Assembly (NCBI GenBank): GCA_965199185.1
Contig: CBDAQW010000007.1
Span: forward strand, 62,001 to 126,000
Reading direction: 5' to 3'
Length of the DNA stretch: 64,000 nucleotides
DNA from: Endozoicomonas sp965199185
Lineage (GTDB): Bacteria > Pseudomonadota > Gammaproteobacteria > Pseudomonadales > Endozoicomonadaceae
Part shown: one piece after another, positions 18,284 through 26,807 of the stretch
How the letters are laid out: every line of letters begins with the position of its first letter
How positions within the stretch are numbered: the stretch's first letter is position 1
Translations under genes and position numbers: made by a program
Notes under the pieces: generated by a model
Seen by the model: only the letters and a program-made list of their open reading frames with translations
What the model was told of the DNA's origin: nothing
Databases searched by the model: none

Positions 18284-18928
18284 GTGCATCAGTACCAAAA
18301 AGAGTTCTTCGATTTTGCTATTCAGCAACACGTCATTCGCTTTGGTGAGTTCACCTTGAAATCCGGTCGCTTATCGCCCTATTTTTTTAATGCAGGTCTA
18401 TTCAAAACTGGCGAGGCAATGAGCAAGCTCGGGCATTTTTACGCGCAGGCGATTGCCAGCTCAGGTATTGATTTTGATATTTTATTTGGCCCGGCTTACA
18501 AAGGTATACCCTTGGCAACCGCGACCTCTATTGCTCTGAATGACCAGCACGGTATTAACACACCCTGGTGCTTCAACCGCAAGGAAGTGAAAGATCATGG
18601 GGAAGGCGGACGCATTGTGGGCGCGCCTCTTGAAGGCAAGGTCATTATTGTGGATGACGTGATCAGTGCCGGAACAGCGGTTAGAGAGGTGATGAACATC
18701 ATTGATGAGTCAGATGCCAAACCTGTAGCCGTGATAGTCGCTCTCGATCGTCAGGAAAAAGGCAAGGGGGAGCTGTCGGCTATTCAGGAAGTGGAGCGGG
18801 ATTTTGGTATCCCGGTACTCAGCATCGTTACTCTGACGGATTTGCTGGAATACGCAAAGAGCAGTGACCAACTTGGTCAACATGTGCCTGCTATTCAGGC
18901 TTATCGAGAAGAATACGGTGCTTTTTAG
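18284..18928 (+). CDS. pyrE: Orotate phosphoribosyltransferase
   Basis: 214 aa. The GTG start at 18284 gives MHQYQKEFFDFAI, the family N-terminus, and AAGGAAAAG lies upstream. The PRPP-binding motif VIIVDDVISAGTAVRE and the loop FNRKEVKDHGEGG are intact. It makes OMP from orotate in pyrimidine synthesis. It is divergent from crc and converges with slmA. Confidence 0.97.
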   Translation: MHQYQKEFFDFAIQQHVIRFGEFTLKSGRLSPYFFNAGLFKTGEAMSKLGHFYAQAIASSGIDFDILFGPAYKGIPLATATSIALNDQHGINTPWCFNRKEVKDHGEGGRIVGAPLEGKVIIVDDVISAGTAVREVMNIIDESDAKPVAVIVALDRQEKGKGELSAIQEVERDFGIPVLSIVTLTDLLEYAKSSDQLGQHVPAIQAYREEYGAF

Positions 18929-18962
18929 TCTGTTGAATGGTTTTTGATGGGAATCTTTTTAT

Positions 18963-18985
18963 CGGGATTCACTTTGTGAATCCCG
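18963..18985. terminator. Hairpin between convergent pyrE and slmA
   Basis: Ten-base perfect arms CGGGATTCAC and GTGAATCCCG around a TTT loop. There is no strong U-tract on the plus side; the minus side reads into ATAAAAAGATT. It is placed where a shared terminator is expected. Confidence 0.5.
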
Positions 18986-19005
18986 ACCTACGGACAACTA
19001 ACATA

Positions 19006-19602
19006 TCAGGCTGGACGGAAGACAATCTCAGATAATTCATGCCACTGGTCAGCCCAATGAGCGGTGGGCAACTTTTTGAACTCACTACGAACATACTGAA
19101 CAATGCGGCCTTCTGCGGTAGCCATCAGCAGGTTGGCCGTCGTTCCTACGGTCATGCGGGTGCGCAAGCCTTCTTTAATTTCTGCTTCACGCAACACCTG
19201 CTTGATCTGGGTATCCAATCGTTCAAACAATTGTATCATTCTCTGACGCAAACGGTCGGTTTCACCTGCCAGAGCATCGCCGGTAAGAATGCGAGTCAAA
19301 CCGGGGTTTTTCTCGCAGAAACCCAACAGCAGAACCAGAATTCGCTCACAACGGATTAAGGCAGGTGATTCATCAGCAATAATCTTTGAGATCCTGGAGA
19401 ACAGGGCTTCTTCGATGAACTCGATAAGCCCTTCAAACATCTTGGCTTTGCTAGGGAAGTGGCGATATAGCGCCGCTTCAGATACGCCCACTTCCTTTGC
19501 CAGTGCAGAGGTAGTGATGCGTTCCCCGGGGGCTGTTTCCAGCATGTGCGCCAGGGCCTGCAGTATTTGTTCCTTGCGCGAAATTTTCTGAGGCATATCC
19601 AT
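19006..19602 (-). CDS. slmA: Nucleoid occlusion factor SlmA (TetR fold)
   Basis: 198 aa. The N-terminal helix-turn-helix reads RITTSALAKEVGVSEAALYRHFPSK, and ALYRHFPSKAKMFEGLIEFIE is the SlmA signature that separates it from ordinary TetR regulators. SlmA binds dispersed chromosomal sites and blocks FtsZ assembly over DNA. It is the last gene of the minus-strand coaBC-dut-argB-slmA group. A second ATG lies at 19596. No clear ribosome site discriminates between the two. Confidence 0.93.
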   Translation of the reverse strand: MDMPQKISRKEQILQALAHMLETAPGERITTSALAKEVGVSEAALYRHFPSKAKMFEGLIEFIEEALFSRISKIIADESPALIRCERILVLLLGFCEKNPGLTRILTGDALAGETDRLRQRMIQLFERLDTQIKQVLREAEIKEGLRTRMTVGTTANLLMATAEGRIVQYVRSEFKKLPTAHWADQWHELSEIVFRPA

Positions 19603-19660
19603 TACAACTAAATAATACTCCGATCCAGTCTGTCAGAGGGCATGTCATTCAACCACCTGA

Positions 19661-20560
19661 TCAAACCTCTCCGGTAATAAGGGTTCCAACACCCCGGTCA
19701 GTCAGCAGTTCGAGCAACACCGCGTGAGGTACTCTCCCATCAATGATATGAGCTGTTTTCACGCCATTTTTCACTGCGCTGAGGGCACATTGTATCTTGG
19801 GAAGCATGCCACCATAAATAGTGCCATCCGCAATGAGGTGCTCAACCTGATCTGTTTCGAGCCCCGTTATCAATTCACTATCACGGTTCAGAAGCCCTGG
19901 CGTGTTAGTCAACAACAATAATTTTTCTGCCTTTAGAGCTTCTGCCAGACAACCTGCCACCAAGTCGGCATTGATATTATACGATGCGCCGTCGTCATCC
20001 ACGCCTATAGGCGCAACCACCGGAATAAAATCTGAACCCTGAAGCATATTGATCACATCGGTATTGACAGATTCGACTTCACCAACCTGACCAATATCAA
20101 TGATTTCAGGTACGATCATTTCTGGCGTCTGATGCGTCACCTTCAGCCGTTTTGCCTTGAGAAATTGTGCATCTTTACCGGTGATACCAATAGCTCTGCC
20201 ACCGTTTTTATTGATAAGTGTGACAATTTCTTTGTTCACCAGGCCACCAAGTACCATCTGAACCACATCCATGGTGTTGGAGTCCGTCACTCGCATGCCT
20301 TGTACAAAGCGGTTCTCGATTTTCAATCGCTCCAGCATGCTACCAATTTGTGGGCCGCCACCATGAACGACCACCGGATTAAGCCCCACCGCTTTGAGTA
20401 AAACAATACCTTGGGCGAAGCTGTGCTTTAGTGCCTCACTTTCCATAGCATTGCCTCCGTATTTGACGACAACCGTCTTGCCCGCATACCTTTGCAGATA
20501 AGGTAAGGCTTCGGTTAAAACCTGAGCAATATCCTGATCAGACAAAACGAGACTGTCCAT
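19661..20560 (-). CDS. argB: Acetylglutamate kinase
   Basis: 299 aa from the ATG at 20560, which has GAAGGAG five bases upstream. The frame extends to 20581, but that start lacks a ribosome site. Motifs of the amino-acid kinase fold are present: VVVKYGGNAM near the N-terminus, VVHGGGPQI, and the C-terminal HIIDGRVPHAVLLELLTDRGVGTLI. It catalyses the second step of arginine synthesis. In Pseudomonas algC lies between dut and argB; here only 142 bases separate them. Confidence 0.97.
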   Translation of the reverse strand: MDSLVLSDQDIAQVLTEALPYLQRYAGKTVVVKYGGNAMESEALKHSFAQGIVLLKAVGLNPVVVHGGGPQIGSMLERLKIENRFVQGMRVTDSNTMDVVQMVLGGLVNKEIVTLINKNGGRAIGITGKDAQFLKAKRLKVTHQTPEMIVPEIIDIGQVGEVESVNTDVINMLQGSDFIPVVAPIGVDDDGASYNINADLVAGCLAEALKAEKLLLLTNTPGLLNRDSELITGLETDQVEHLIADGTIYGGMLPKIQCALSAVKNGVKTAHIIDGRVPHAVLLELLTDRGVGTLITGEV

Positions 20561-20644
20561 CACAACTCCTTCTGGAAGCATTGTTGTAAACAGCGGTTAA
20601 ATAGCTGTTGAAATTATATTTATAACAAGGTTTAGTTAATGCAG

Positions 20645-20671
20645 GTCGGCTCATCGTTCGGAAAAGCCGAC
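20645..20671. repeat. Hairpin between dut and argB
   Basis: Arms GTCGGCT (20645-20651) and AGCCGAC (20665-20671) resemble the arms of the hairpin at 6448-6494. No U-tract is present on either side. Confidence 0.45.
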
Positions 20672-20702
20672 GTCCGGAGGCATTCTACATGAATTCAGAA
20701 CA

Positions 20703-21158
20703 TCAGTGCTTCCCAGTGTGTCCAAAACCACCAGCACCGCGATCACTTTCTTCAAAACTGTCAACAATCTCCAGTTCAGCCTGCACCACAGGAACCAGGA
20801 TCAGCTGCGCAATACGCTCGCCGGGGTTGATTGTGAAGGTTATGTTGCCACGATTCCAGCACGAGACCATCAGTTGTCCCTGATAATCAGAGTCAATCAA
20901 CCCGACCAGATTGCCCAAAACAATACCATGCTTATGGCCCAACCCTGAACGAGGCAGAATCATCGCAGCCAGAGATGGGTCTTCAATATGTATCGCCATT
21001 CCGGTAGGTAGCAATGTCGTTTGACCGGGTTCCAGCGTCAGCGCCTCAGCGACCAGAGCACGCAAATCAATACCTGCAGAGCCTTCGGTGGCATAAGCGG
21101 GTAATGGAAATTCTGTTCCCAGACGCTTATCCAGAATCCTTGTCTTCAGAGTTTTCAT
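20703..21158 (-). CDS. dut: dUTP diphosphatase
   Basis: 151 aa with the five dUTPase motifs in order: GSAGIDLRA, PRSGLGHKHG, GLIDSDYQGQL, RIAQLILVPV and the C-terminal RGAGGFGHTGKH. It removes dUTP and supplies dUMP for thymidylate synthesis. It lies 21 bases downstream of coaBC, so the two are probably cotranscribed. Confidence 0.98.
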   Translation of the reverse strand: MKTLKTRILDKRLGTEFPLPAYATEGSAGIDLRALVAEALTLEPGQTTLLPTGMAIHIEDPSLAAMILPRSGLGHKHGIVLGNLVGLIDSDYQGQLMVSCWNRGNITFTINPGERIAQLILVPVVQAELEIVDSFEESDRGAGGFGHTGKH

Positions 21159-21179
21159 AGTTTTTGATTCCCCGGTTGA

Positions 21180-22427
21180 TTAGGCTTCAGCATCCTGCAA
21201 AGCTCTTTTCCATTTGCGGTAACGATGCCCCATGATTTTCAGCAACTTGCGTGCGACTACTTTCTTGGAAGCCAGTGGTAAAGGTTCTTCAAGATCTTCT
21301 CCAAGTACGGTGACTTCATTCGTGTCAGAGTTGAATCCTGAACCCGCTTCGCTGATGTCATTGGCAACAATCAGATTCATTTTTTTGCGGCGCAACTTGT
21401 CGGCAGCATAACCCAGTACGTTTTGAGATTCAGCGGCAAACCCCATGACAAAAGGCGGTTCATCCAACGCCGTCACTGACGCAATGATATCCGGGTTTCT
21501 GATCAGACGAAGTTCCAGAAACTCAGAAGTATCATCAGGGTTTTTCTTGATTTTGTCTTTAGCTACCTCGGCAGGACGAAAGTCTCCCACCGCCGCACAG
21601 CCAATAAAAATATCCACATCGTCGATATGGTCATGAACCGCGCGATACATATCTCTGGCACTGACCACATCAATGCGGTTTACCCGGTCGGGTGTTTCCA
21701 GATTCACCGGCCCGGAAACCAGTTTGACCGAAGCACCTGCATCAATGGCCGCCTCGGCAATGGCGTATCCCATTTTTCCGGAGCTGTGATTCGAGATAAA
21801 ACGAACAGGGTCAATTTCTTCGCGGGTTGCACCGGCAGTGACCATGACCGTCAAACCGCTGAGTACATCATGGGTAAACAGCTCAGCCGTCTGTTGAACA
21901 ATCACTTCAGGGTCAATCATTCTGCCGGGGCCCACATCACCGCAAGCCTGATATCCATCATCAGGCCCAAACATCCGAATATTACGTTCTTTCAACGCTT
22001 CAATATTCTGCTGTGTTTTGGCATCGCGCCACATGCCCTGATTCATGGCTGGTGCCAGACAAAGCGGCGCACTGGTGGCCAGACAAAGCGTAGTCAATAA
22101 ATCGTCCGCCTGCCCCGTGGTTAAACGTGCCATAAAATCTGCGGTGGCCGGAGCGACCACTACCACATCCGCCCAGCGAGCCAGCTCAATATGCCCCATG
22201 CCAGCTTCTGCTCTGGCATCCAGCAAGTCGAGATGCACCGGGTTATGCGACAAGGCCTGCAAGGTCAGAGGTGTAATAAACTCGCAGGCGGCTTTGGTCA
22301 TCACTACCCGGACATCTGCACCTAACTTACCGAGTTGGCGAACCAGCTCGGCACTTTTGTAAGCCGCAATACCGCCAGTAACGCCAAGCACAATGCGTTT
22401 GTTTCGTAACTGTTGCATAGGTCGCAT
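21180..22427 (-). CDS. coaBC: Bifunctional CoaBC (PPC synthetase/decarboxylase)
   Basis: 415 aa. The N-terminal flavin-dependent decarboxylase half carries VTGGIAAYKSAELVRQL, the PAMNQGMW motif and the catalytic Cys in DGYQACGDVGPGRM. The C-terminal synthetase half begins around VMVTAGATREEIDPVRFISNHSSG in outline and includes IRNPDIIA. It makes 4'-phosphopantetheine for coenzyme A. It is the first gene of the minus-strand group and divergent from radC, as in most gammaproteobacteria. A second ATG at 22418 is possible. Confidence 0.97.
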   Translation of the reverse strand: MRPMQQLRNKRIVLGVTGGIAAYKSAELVRQLGKLGADVRVVMTKAACEFITPLTLQALSHNPVHLDLLDARAEAGMGHIELARWADVVVVAPATADFMARLTTGQADDLLTTLCLATSAPLCLAPAMNQGMWRDAKTQQNIEALKERNIRMFGPDDGYQACGDVGPGRMIDPEVIVQQTAELFTHDVLSGLTVMVTAGATREEIDPVRFISNHSSGKMGYAIAEAAIDAGASVKLVSGPVNLETPDRVNRIDVVSARDMYRAVHDHIDDVDIFIGCAAVGDFRPAEVAKDKIKKNPDDTSEFLELRLIRNPDIIASVTALDEPPFVMGFAAESQNVLGYAADKLRRKKMNLIVANDISEAGSGFNSDTNEVTVLGEDLEEPLPLASKKVVARKLLKIMGHRYRKWKRALQDAEA

Positions 22428-22497
22428 GTACCTTCAGGGAATTTAATGAATTAAAAAGTGTCTGAAAAACTTTCATCATAACAGCGGAACCCCATTG

Positions 22498-23172
22498 ATG
22501 AGTATTCAAAACTGGCCTGAACCACTACGCCCCCGTGAAAAACTGTTAACACATGGCCCCCGGTCACTGTCTGATGCCGAACTACTGGCACTTTTGCTCA
22601 GAACCGGTTGTCAGGGCATGAATGTCATCCAACTCTCTGATCATCTTATTCAGCGTTTTGGCGGTCTTAACCGATTATTAAATTCTGATCATCAAGAGCT
22701 GATTAAAATCAAAGGGCTGGGAACCGCTAAAATCACGCAGTTAAATGCAATCCTTGAACTCTGTCGCCGGGTGTTAAGTCAGAAACTGCAGCAGGGCAGT
22801 CTGATGAACAGTCCGGAAGCTGCCCGTGATTATCTGCAACTGCACTTTCAGGATGAGGAGCGGGAGCAATTTGCCTGCCTGTTCCTTGATACACGACACC
22901 GGGTAATTGCTCTGGAAACGCTATTTCAGGGTACCATTGATTCCGCAGCGGTTTACCCTCGGGAGGTGGTAAAGAAAGCATTGCAACTCAACGCTGCAGC
23001 GGTGATTCTTTCCCATAATCATCCGTCAGGCGATACAACACCGAGTCAGGCAGATATTCGTATCACTGAACACATCAGCGATGCCTTGCAATTGATCGAC
23101 ATCAAAGTACTGGATCACGTGATTATTGGCCATGGAAACACTCTTTCTATGGCAGAGCATGGATTATTATGA
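22498..23172 (+). CDS. radC: RadC family JAMM-domain protein
   Basis: 224 aa from ATG 22498; the TTG three bases earlier is not needed. A helix-hairpin-helix region (LLNSDHQELIKIKGLGTAKI) precedes the metalloprotease-like JAMM motif HNHPSGDTTPSQAD. The biochemical role of RadC is unsettled despite its name. It is divergent from coaBC and upstream of rpmB, a conserved order. Confidence 0.95.
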   Translation: MSIQNWPEPLRPREKLLTHGPRSLSDAELLALLLRTGCQGMNVIQLSDHLIQRFGGLNRLLNSDHQELIKIKGLGTAKITQLNAILELCRRVLSQKLQQGSLMNSPEAARDYLQLHFQDEEREQFACLFLDTRHRVIALETLFQGTIDSAAVYPREVVKKALQLNAAAVILSHNHPSGDTTPSQADIRITEHISDALQLIDIKVLDHVIIGHGNTLSMAEHGLL

Positions 23173-23566
23173 CTCGCAGATTCTGCAGATCACCTGAAAG
23201 AATTATGAGCCTATTTCGAAAAATACAATCCATATTCTTCAGTGACATTACTTTAATGTGCAGATAAAATTGGGCACTTTGATTTTTTATAACTGGATTC
23301 AATGATTTTTTAGAGGAGCCGGAGGGCTTACGATAGGTGAAAACCCTTGGTAATCGGGCTTTTATGGCTTTTTACGCATAATTCCTGATCTTCTGAAAAT
23401 TTGCATGTATAGCTTGACTCTGGTATAAAGCCCGGTCTTTGTATAAGGGTAGCTGCTGAGGAGTCTTGACTCTGTAACCATGGGCAGACCTGCCCGAAGC
23501 AGACACTGGAATTCAGTTAAGTTTTCCGGCCTCATGGCTGGATTTTTGGTTTGAGAGGCCACCACA
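23173..23566. other. radC-rpmB intergenic region
   Basis: 394 bases holding a predicted rpmB promoter at 23401-23429 and a leader of about 130 bases before rpmB. A minus-strand frame at 23362-23574 has no ribosome site and is discounted. No RNA gene was recognised. Confidence 0.55.
23401..23429 (+). promoter_or_regulatory. Predicted sigma-70 promoter for rpmB-rpmG
   Basis: TTGCAT (23401-23406) and TATAAA (23424-23429) are separated by exactly 17 bases, close to the sigma-70 consensus. The start point would be near 23436, leaving a leader of about 130 nt before rpmB. Confidence 0.65.
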
Positions 23567-23803
23567 ATGTCCAAGGTTTGTCAGGTTACCGGCAAGCGCC
23601 CGGTTACCGGGAATAATGTTTCCCACGCTCACAACAAAACAAAGCGTCGTTTCGTGCCTAACCTGCACCACAAGCGCTTTTGGGTAGAAAGCGAGAGTCG
23701 CTTCGTGCGTCTGCGCATTTCCGCTAAAGGTATGCGCATCATCGACAAGAAGGGTATCGAAGCCGTTCTGTCTGAACTACGCGCTAACGGTCAAAAAATC
23801 TAA
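23567..23803 (+). CDS. rpmB: 50S ribosomal protein L28
   Basis: 78 aa, the usual length. It begins MSKVCQVTGKRPVTGNNVSHA and contains KRRFVPNL and FWVESESRFVRLRIS, all hallmark L28 segments. It binds 23S rRNA in the large subunit. It is cotranscribed with rpmG, whose start follows by 19 bases. Confidence 0.98.
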   Translation: MSKVCQVTGKRPVTGNNVSHAHNKTKRRFVPNLHHKRFWVESESRFVRLRISAKGMRIIDKKGIEAVLSELRANGQKI

Positions 23804-23822
23804 GGTAGCGGGAGCATAGATC

Positions 23823-23990
23823 ATGGCAAAAGGTATTCGCGAAAAGATCAAGCTGGTTTCCAGCGCTGGTACTGGTCACTACTACACCACCACTAAGAAC
23901 AAGCGTAATACGCCTGACAAACTGGTGTTCAAGAAGTATGACCCGGTTGTTCGCAAGCACGTTGACTACAAGGAATACAAAATCAAGTAA
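23823..23990 (+). CDS. rpmG: 50S ribosomal protein L33
   Basis: 55 aa (MAKGIREKIKLVSSAGTG at the start, VDYKEYKIK at the end). There are no cysteines, so this is the zinc-independent form of L33. It directly follows rpmB, with GTAGCGGGAG before its ATG, and ends before a strong hairpin terminator. The pair is the standard rpmBG operon. Confidence 0.97.
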   Translation: MAKGIREKIKLVSSAGTGHYYTTTKNKRNTPDKLVFKKYDPVVRKHVDYKEYKIK

Positions 23991-24010
23991 GCTTGGTTTT
24001 ATCATTTCTG

Positions 24011-24037
24011 ACTTGCCGCTTCTGCGGCAAGTTGTCT
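24011..24037 (+). terminator. Intrinsic terminator of rpmBG
   Basis: Perfect 9-bp stem ACTTGCCGC/GCGGCAAGT with a TTCT loop, followed by TGTCTTATTATTT. Confidence 0.8.
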
Positions 24038-24139
24038 TATTATTTCCCTCCTTATTTCCTCTTCTTTTTAAATTTTTCAGTCAGAAAAATTTAAGCTGAT
24101 ATAATGCGCCGCTTTCGAATAAGATCAGCAGGTTTGTTC

Positions 24140-25462
24140 ATGAAACCGGAACTCCTATCACCAGCGGGAACACTGAAAAATATGCGTTATGCGTTCGCCT
24201 ATGGCGCTGATGCCGTCTATGCAGGTCAGCCACGCTACAGTCTGCGAGTTCGCAATAACGACTTCAAACTGGAAAACCTGCAAAGCGGGATTAATGAAGC
24301 TCACAGGCTTGGTCGCAAGTTCTATCTCGCCAGCAATATTGCCCCTCATAACAGCAAGATAAAGACTTATCTTCGGGATATGGAACCGGTGGTGGCTATG
24401 AAGCCGGACGCTCTTATTATGTCTGATCCTGGCTTGATTATGATGGTTCGGGAAGCATTCCCGGATATGCCAGTGCATCTGTCCGTTCAGGCCAATGCCG
24501 TTAATTTTGCCACGGTTAAATTTTGGGCAAAGCAAGGTGTTGAGCGAATTATTCTCTCCCGTGAATTGTCTCTGGAAGAGATTCAGGAAATTCGTGAAGA
24601 GTGCCCTGATACCGAGATTGAAGTCTTCGTTCATGGTTCATTGTGCATTGCCTACTCCGGTCGCTGCCTGCTGTCTGGTTATATTAATAAGCGTGATCCT
24701 AATCAGGGCACCTGCACTAACTCCTGTCGGTGGCAATACCAGGCTCATGAAGCCAAAGAAACGCATAGCGGTGATGTTATTCCGGTCGTGAACGCTGCTT
24801 CTCCAACGCTGGGCGAAGGCGCTCCTGACGACGGCATGTACTTGCTTCAGGAGAGCAATCGCCCTGATCAGCTAATGCCTGCTTTTGAAGATGAGCATGG
24901 TACTTACATTATGAACTCTAAAGATTTACGTGCCATTCAGCATGTGCATCGTTTGACCGAGATGGGCGTTCACTCCCTGAAAATTGAAGGTCGCACCAAA
25001 TCTTTCTACTACGTTGCCCGGACTGCACAGGTTTACCGCAAGACGATTGATGATGCCGCCTCTGGCATTCCTTTCGATATGAACGTGATGGATACACTGG
25101 AAAATCTGGCCAATCGTGGTTACACCGAGGGCTTTTACCGTCGTCATGTTCATGATGAATATCAGAACTACGAATCCGGCAGTACCCAGAAAGGCAGTCA
25201 GCAGTTTGTTGGCGAAATTCTGGATGTGAATGGTCAGCAAATCACCATTGATGTCAAAAATCGCTTTGAAACCGGCGACCTGATGGAGCTGATGACACCG
25301 AAAGGTAATCATGTCTTCAAGCTGGATCACATTGAAAATAAGCGTGGTGAATCGGTTGATGCAGCACCGGGTTCTGGTCATGTGGTTAAAATTCAGGCAC
25401 CAGAAGGCGCTGATCTGAATCAGTACTCTCTGCTGGTTCGTAACCTGCCGGAAGCCAGCTAA
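24140..25462 (+). CDS. trhP: U32-family tRNA hydroxylation protein TrhP (YegQ)
   Basis: 440 aa from ATG 24140, with AGG seven bases upstream. The earlier frame start at 24104 is not supported. The U32 signature EVFVHGSLCIAYSGRCLLSGY is present in outline (FVHGSLCIAYSGRC), with further Cys in GTCTNSCRW, the positions thought to bind an iron-sulfur cluster. E. coli TrhP takes part in prephenate-dependent formation of 5-hydroxyuridine at tRNA wobble position 34. It is single-copy here, with no chorismate-linked neighbour. Confidence 0.92.
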   Translation: MKPELLSPAGTLKNMRYAFAYGADAVYAGQPRYSLRVRNNDFKLENLQSGINEAHRLGRKFYLASNIAPHNSKIKTYLRDMEPVVAMKPDALIMSDPGLIMMVREAFPDMPVHLSVQANAVNFATVKFWAKQGVERIILSRELSLEEIQEIREECPDTEIEVFVHGSLCIAYSGRCLLSGYINKRDPNQGTCTNSCRWQYQAHEAKETHSGDVIPVVNAASPTLGEGAPDDGMYLLQESNRPDQLMPAFEDEHGTYIMNSKDLRAIQHVHRLTEMGVHSLKIEGRTKSFYYVARTAQVYRKTIDDAASGIPFDMNVMDTLENLANRGYTEGFYRRHVHDEYQNYESGSTQKGSQQFVGEILDVNGQQITIDVKNRFETGDLMELMTPKGNHVFKLDHIENKRGESVDAAPGSGHVVKIQAPEGADLNQYSLLVRNLPEAS

Positions 25463-25493
25463 TCAAGTACTGTCTAAGGTCGATAAGTCCTGT

Positions 25494-26156
25494 ATGGACT
25501 TTGCGACCTTAACCGACATTTTTTCGGGAACACCTTACAAACCGCTTTTCCGTCATCGAAGGGCGGTGCTTGAAGGGCTTGGGCTGCTCAATAGGCAACT
25601 GCAAAATTGCGTGACAGTCAAACCTTCCTGGCAGGGTCGTCCGGAATGGTTGACGGAATTTTCTCAGGTGCTCGAAAAGCATGAGAAGGAACTGATTGTT
25701 CGTCTTCAACAACCTTCTCTTACAGCTCGGCCTAAAGAGATGATGTTGACTATGCTGCAAACCCAGAATAATTTGGCACACATCATCAGCCGTCTTGCAG
25801 AAAGATTTTCCTACAGGCCCGTTAAACTGCTCCCCGGTATGGAAGAGCAGGTGCTCTTGTTGTGCCGACACTTTGGTAAGGTCGTGTTTCTATTGAGACA
25901 GGGTGTTGCAGAACTGGAAGGACTGCATCGGGCCGGTTTTAGAAAACAACACGCCAGCACCCTGAAGTTGGCGCATCAGGAGCTCACTGAACATATCGAA
26001 GCGTTAAGAGAGAGCAGCAGTAATCTGAGAGAAATTCTGTTCAGAAGCGACCATCAACTCAGCCAGCTTGATCTTGCTCTGTTGTTGCTAACGATTGATG
26101 ATATTGAAGATCTCACCCTGTGGATGAGATCACTGATCATTCAGATGCAGCCCTGA
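25494..26156 (+). CDS. DUF47 (PhoU-like) phosphate-related protein
   Basis: 220 aa, all helical. The N-terminal DIFSGTPYKPLFRHRRAVLEG matches the DUF47/TIGR00153 start (a Gly-Leu-Phe, SPxKPLxxH pattern), and the C-terminal half ends DIEDLTLWMRSLIIQM. DUF47 proteins are PhoU relatives, usually encoded beside Pit phosphate transporters. Here the nearest transporter is the Na/Pi family gene 650 bases on, beyond a convergent H-NS gene. Cytoplasmic; regulatory role inferred. No strong ribosome site precedes the ATG at 25494. Confidence 0.78.
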   Translation: MDFATLTDIFSGTPYKPLFRHRRAVLEGLGLLNRQLQNCVTVKPSWQGRPEWLTEFSQVLEKHEKELIVRLQQPSLTARPKEMMLTMLQTQNNLAHIISRLAERFSYRPVKLLPGMEEQVLLLCRHFGKVVFLLRQGVAELEGLHRAGFRKQHASTLKLAHQELTEHIEALRESSSNLREILFRSDHQLSQLDLALLLLTIDDIEDLTLWMRSLIIQMQP

Positions 26157-26160
26157 CAGG

Positions 26161-26589
26161 TTATTCCGTTTCGACAATGCAATCTATGCGCTTCTTACCG
26201 GTTTTTTCCAGATAATCCTGAAATTCACTGGGCAGGCGTCCGGTGGTTGAGCCTTGCCATCTGATGGTGTCACCGGCGGCCGTTTCATACTCAAAAGTAT
26301 GTCTGGTAACATTCCTGCGCTTCTTGCCTGTTTTGACACCATCCTCAATGGCGTCAAAATCCGACAGGGTTAACCCCATAGACTCCATTTCCTTCTGGAT
26401 AGCTTTAATTTTATCGAGTTTCTTTTGTCGCTCTTCTTCTTCAGCTTCACGAGACTTCAGTTTTTCGGCATGAATATCTTTCAGTCTCGCCAGTATTTTT
26501 TCCAGCTCCTGGGCGCTGGTGTCCTTAAACAGTGAGCGAATTCGGGTTTTACTGCTCAGCCGGTTCTGCAGCTCATCAATAATATTCAT
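26161..26589 (-). CDS. H-NS family nucleoid protein
   Basis: 142 aa. Residues 1-85 form the charged coiled-coil oligomerisation region (KILARLKDIHAEKLKSREAE in outline). After a basic linker (KTGKKRRN) comes the H-NS DNA-binding domain (YETAAGDTIRWQGS, then GRLPSEFQDYLEKTGK). Canonical H-NS has WTGQGRTP at the AT-hook loop. Here the loop reads WQGSTTGRLP, keeping Gly-Arg-x-Pro but with a longer loop. It should bind AT-rich DNA and silence foreign genes. ATG 26589 has GAGGA upstream. It converges with the DUF47 gene, with only four bases between stops. Confidence 0.88.
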   Translation of the reverse strand: MNIIDELQNRLSSKTRIRSLFKDTSAQELEKILARLKDIHAEKLKSREAEEEERQKKLDKIKAIQKEMESMGLTLSDFDAIEDGVKTGKKRRNVTRHTFEYETAAGDTIRWQGSTTGRLPSEFQDYLEKTGKKRIDCIVETE

Positions 26590-26807
26590 CGTACTTCCTC
26601 GGTCATCAATGGTTCATGGTGAACAAACAAAGATTGAGCAAATCCTGTCTTAGAAAGTAATTGATATTAGTTAATTCGCAAGCAATCCGTTAAACAATCA
26701 TGAAATCTTCACACTTTATTGTTTAATGACTTCAGCAGTTTCTGCCGAAACAAAACAGATACGCCGAATCAAACCAGCCTGGCACCATCAGGAATTGAGT
26801 AATCATT

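Noticed and set aside
23362..23574. 70-codon minus-strand frame upstream of rpmB
   Set aside because: It runs across a good sigma-70 promoter for rpmBG and lacks a ribosome site.
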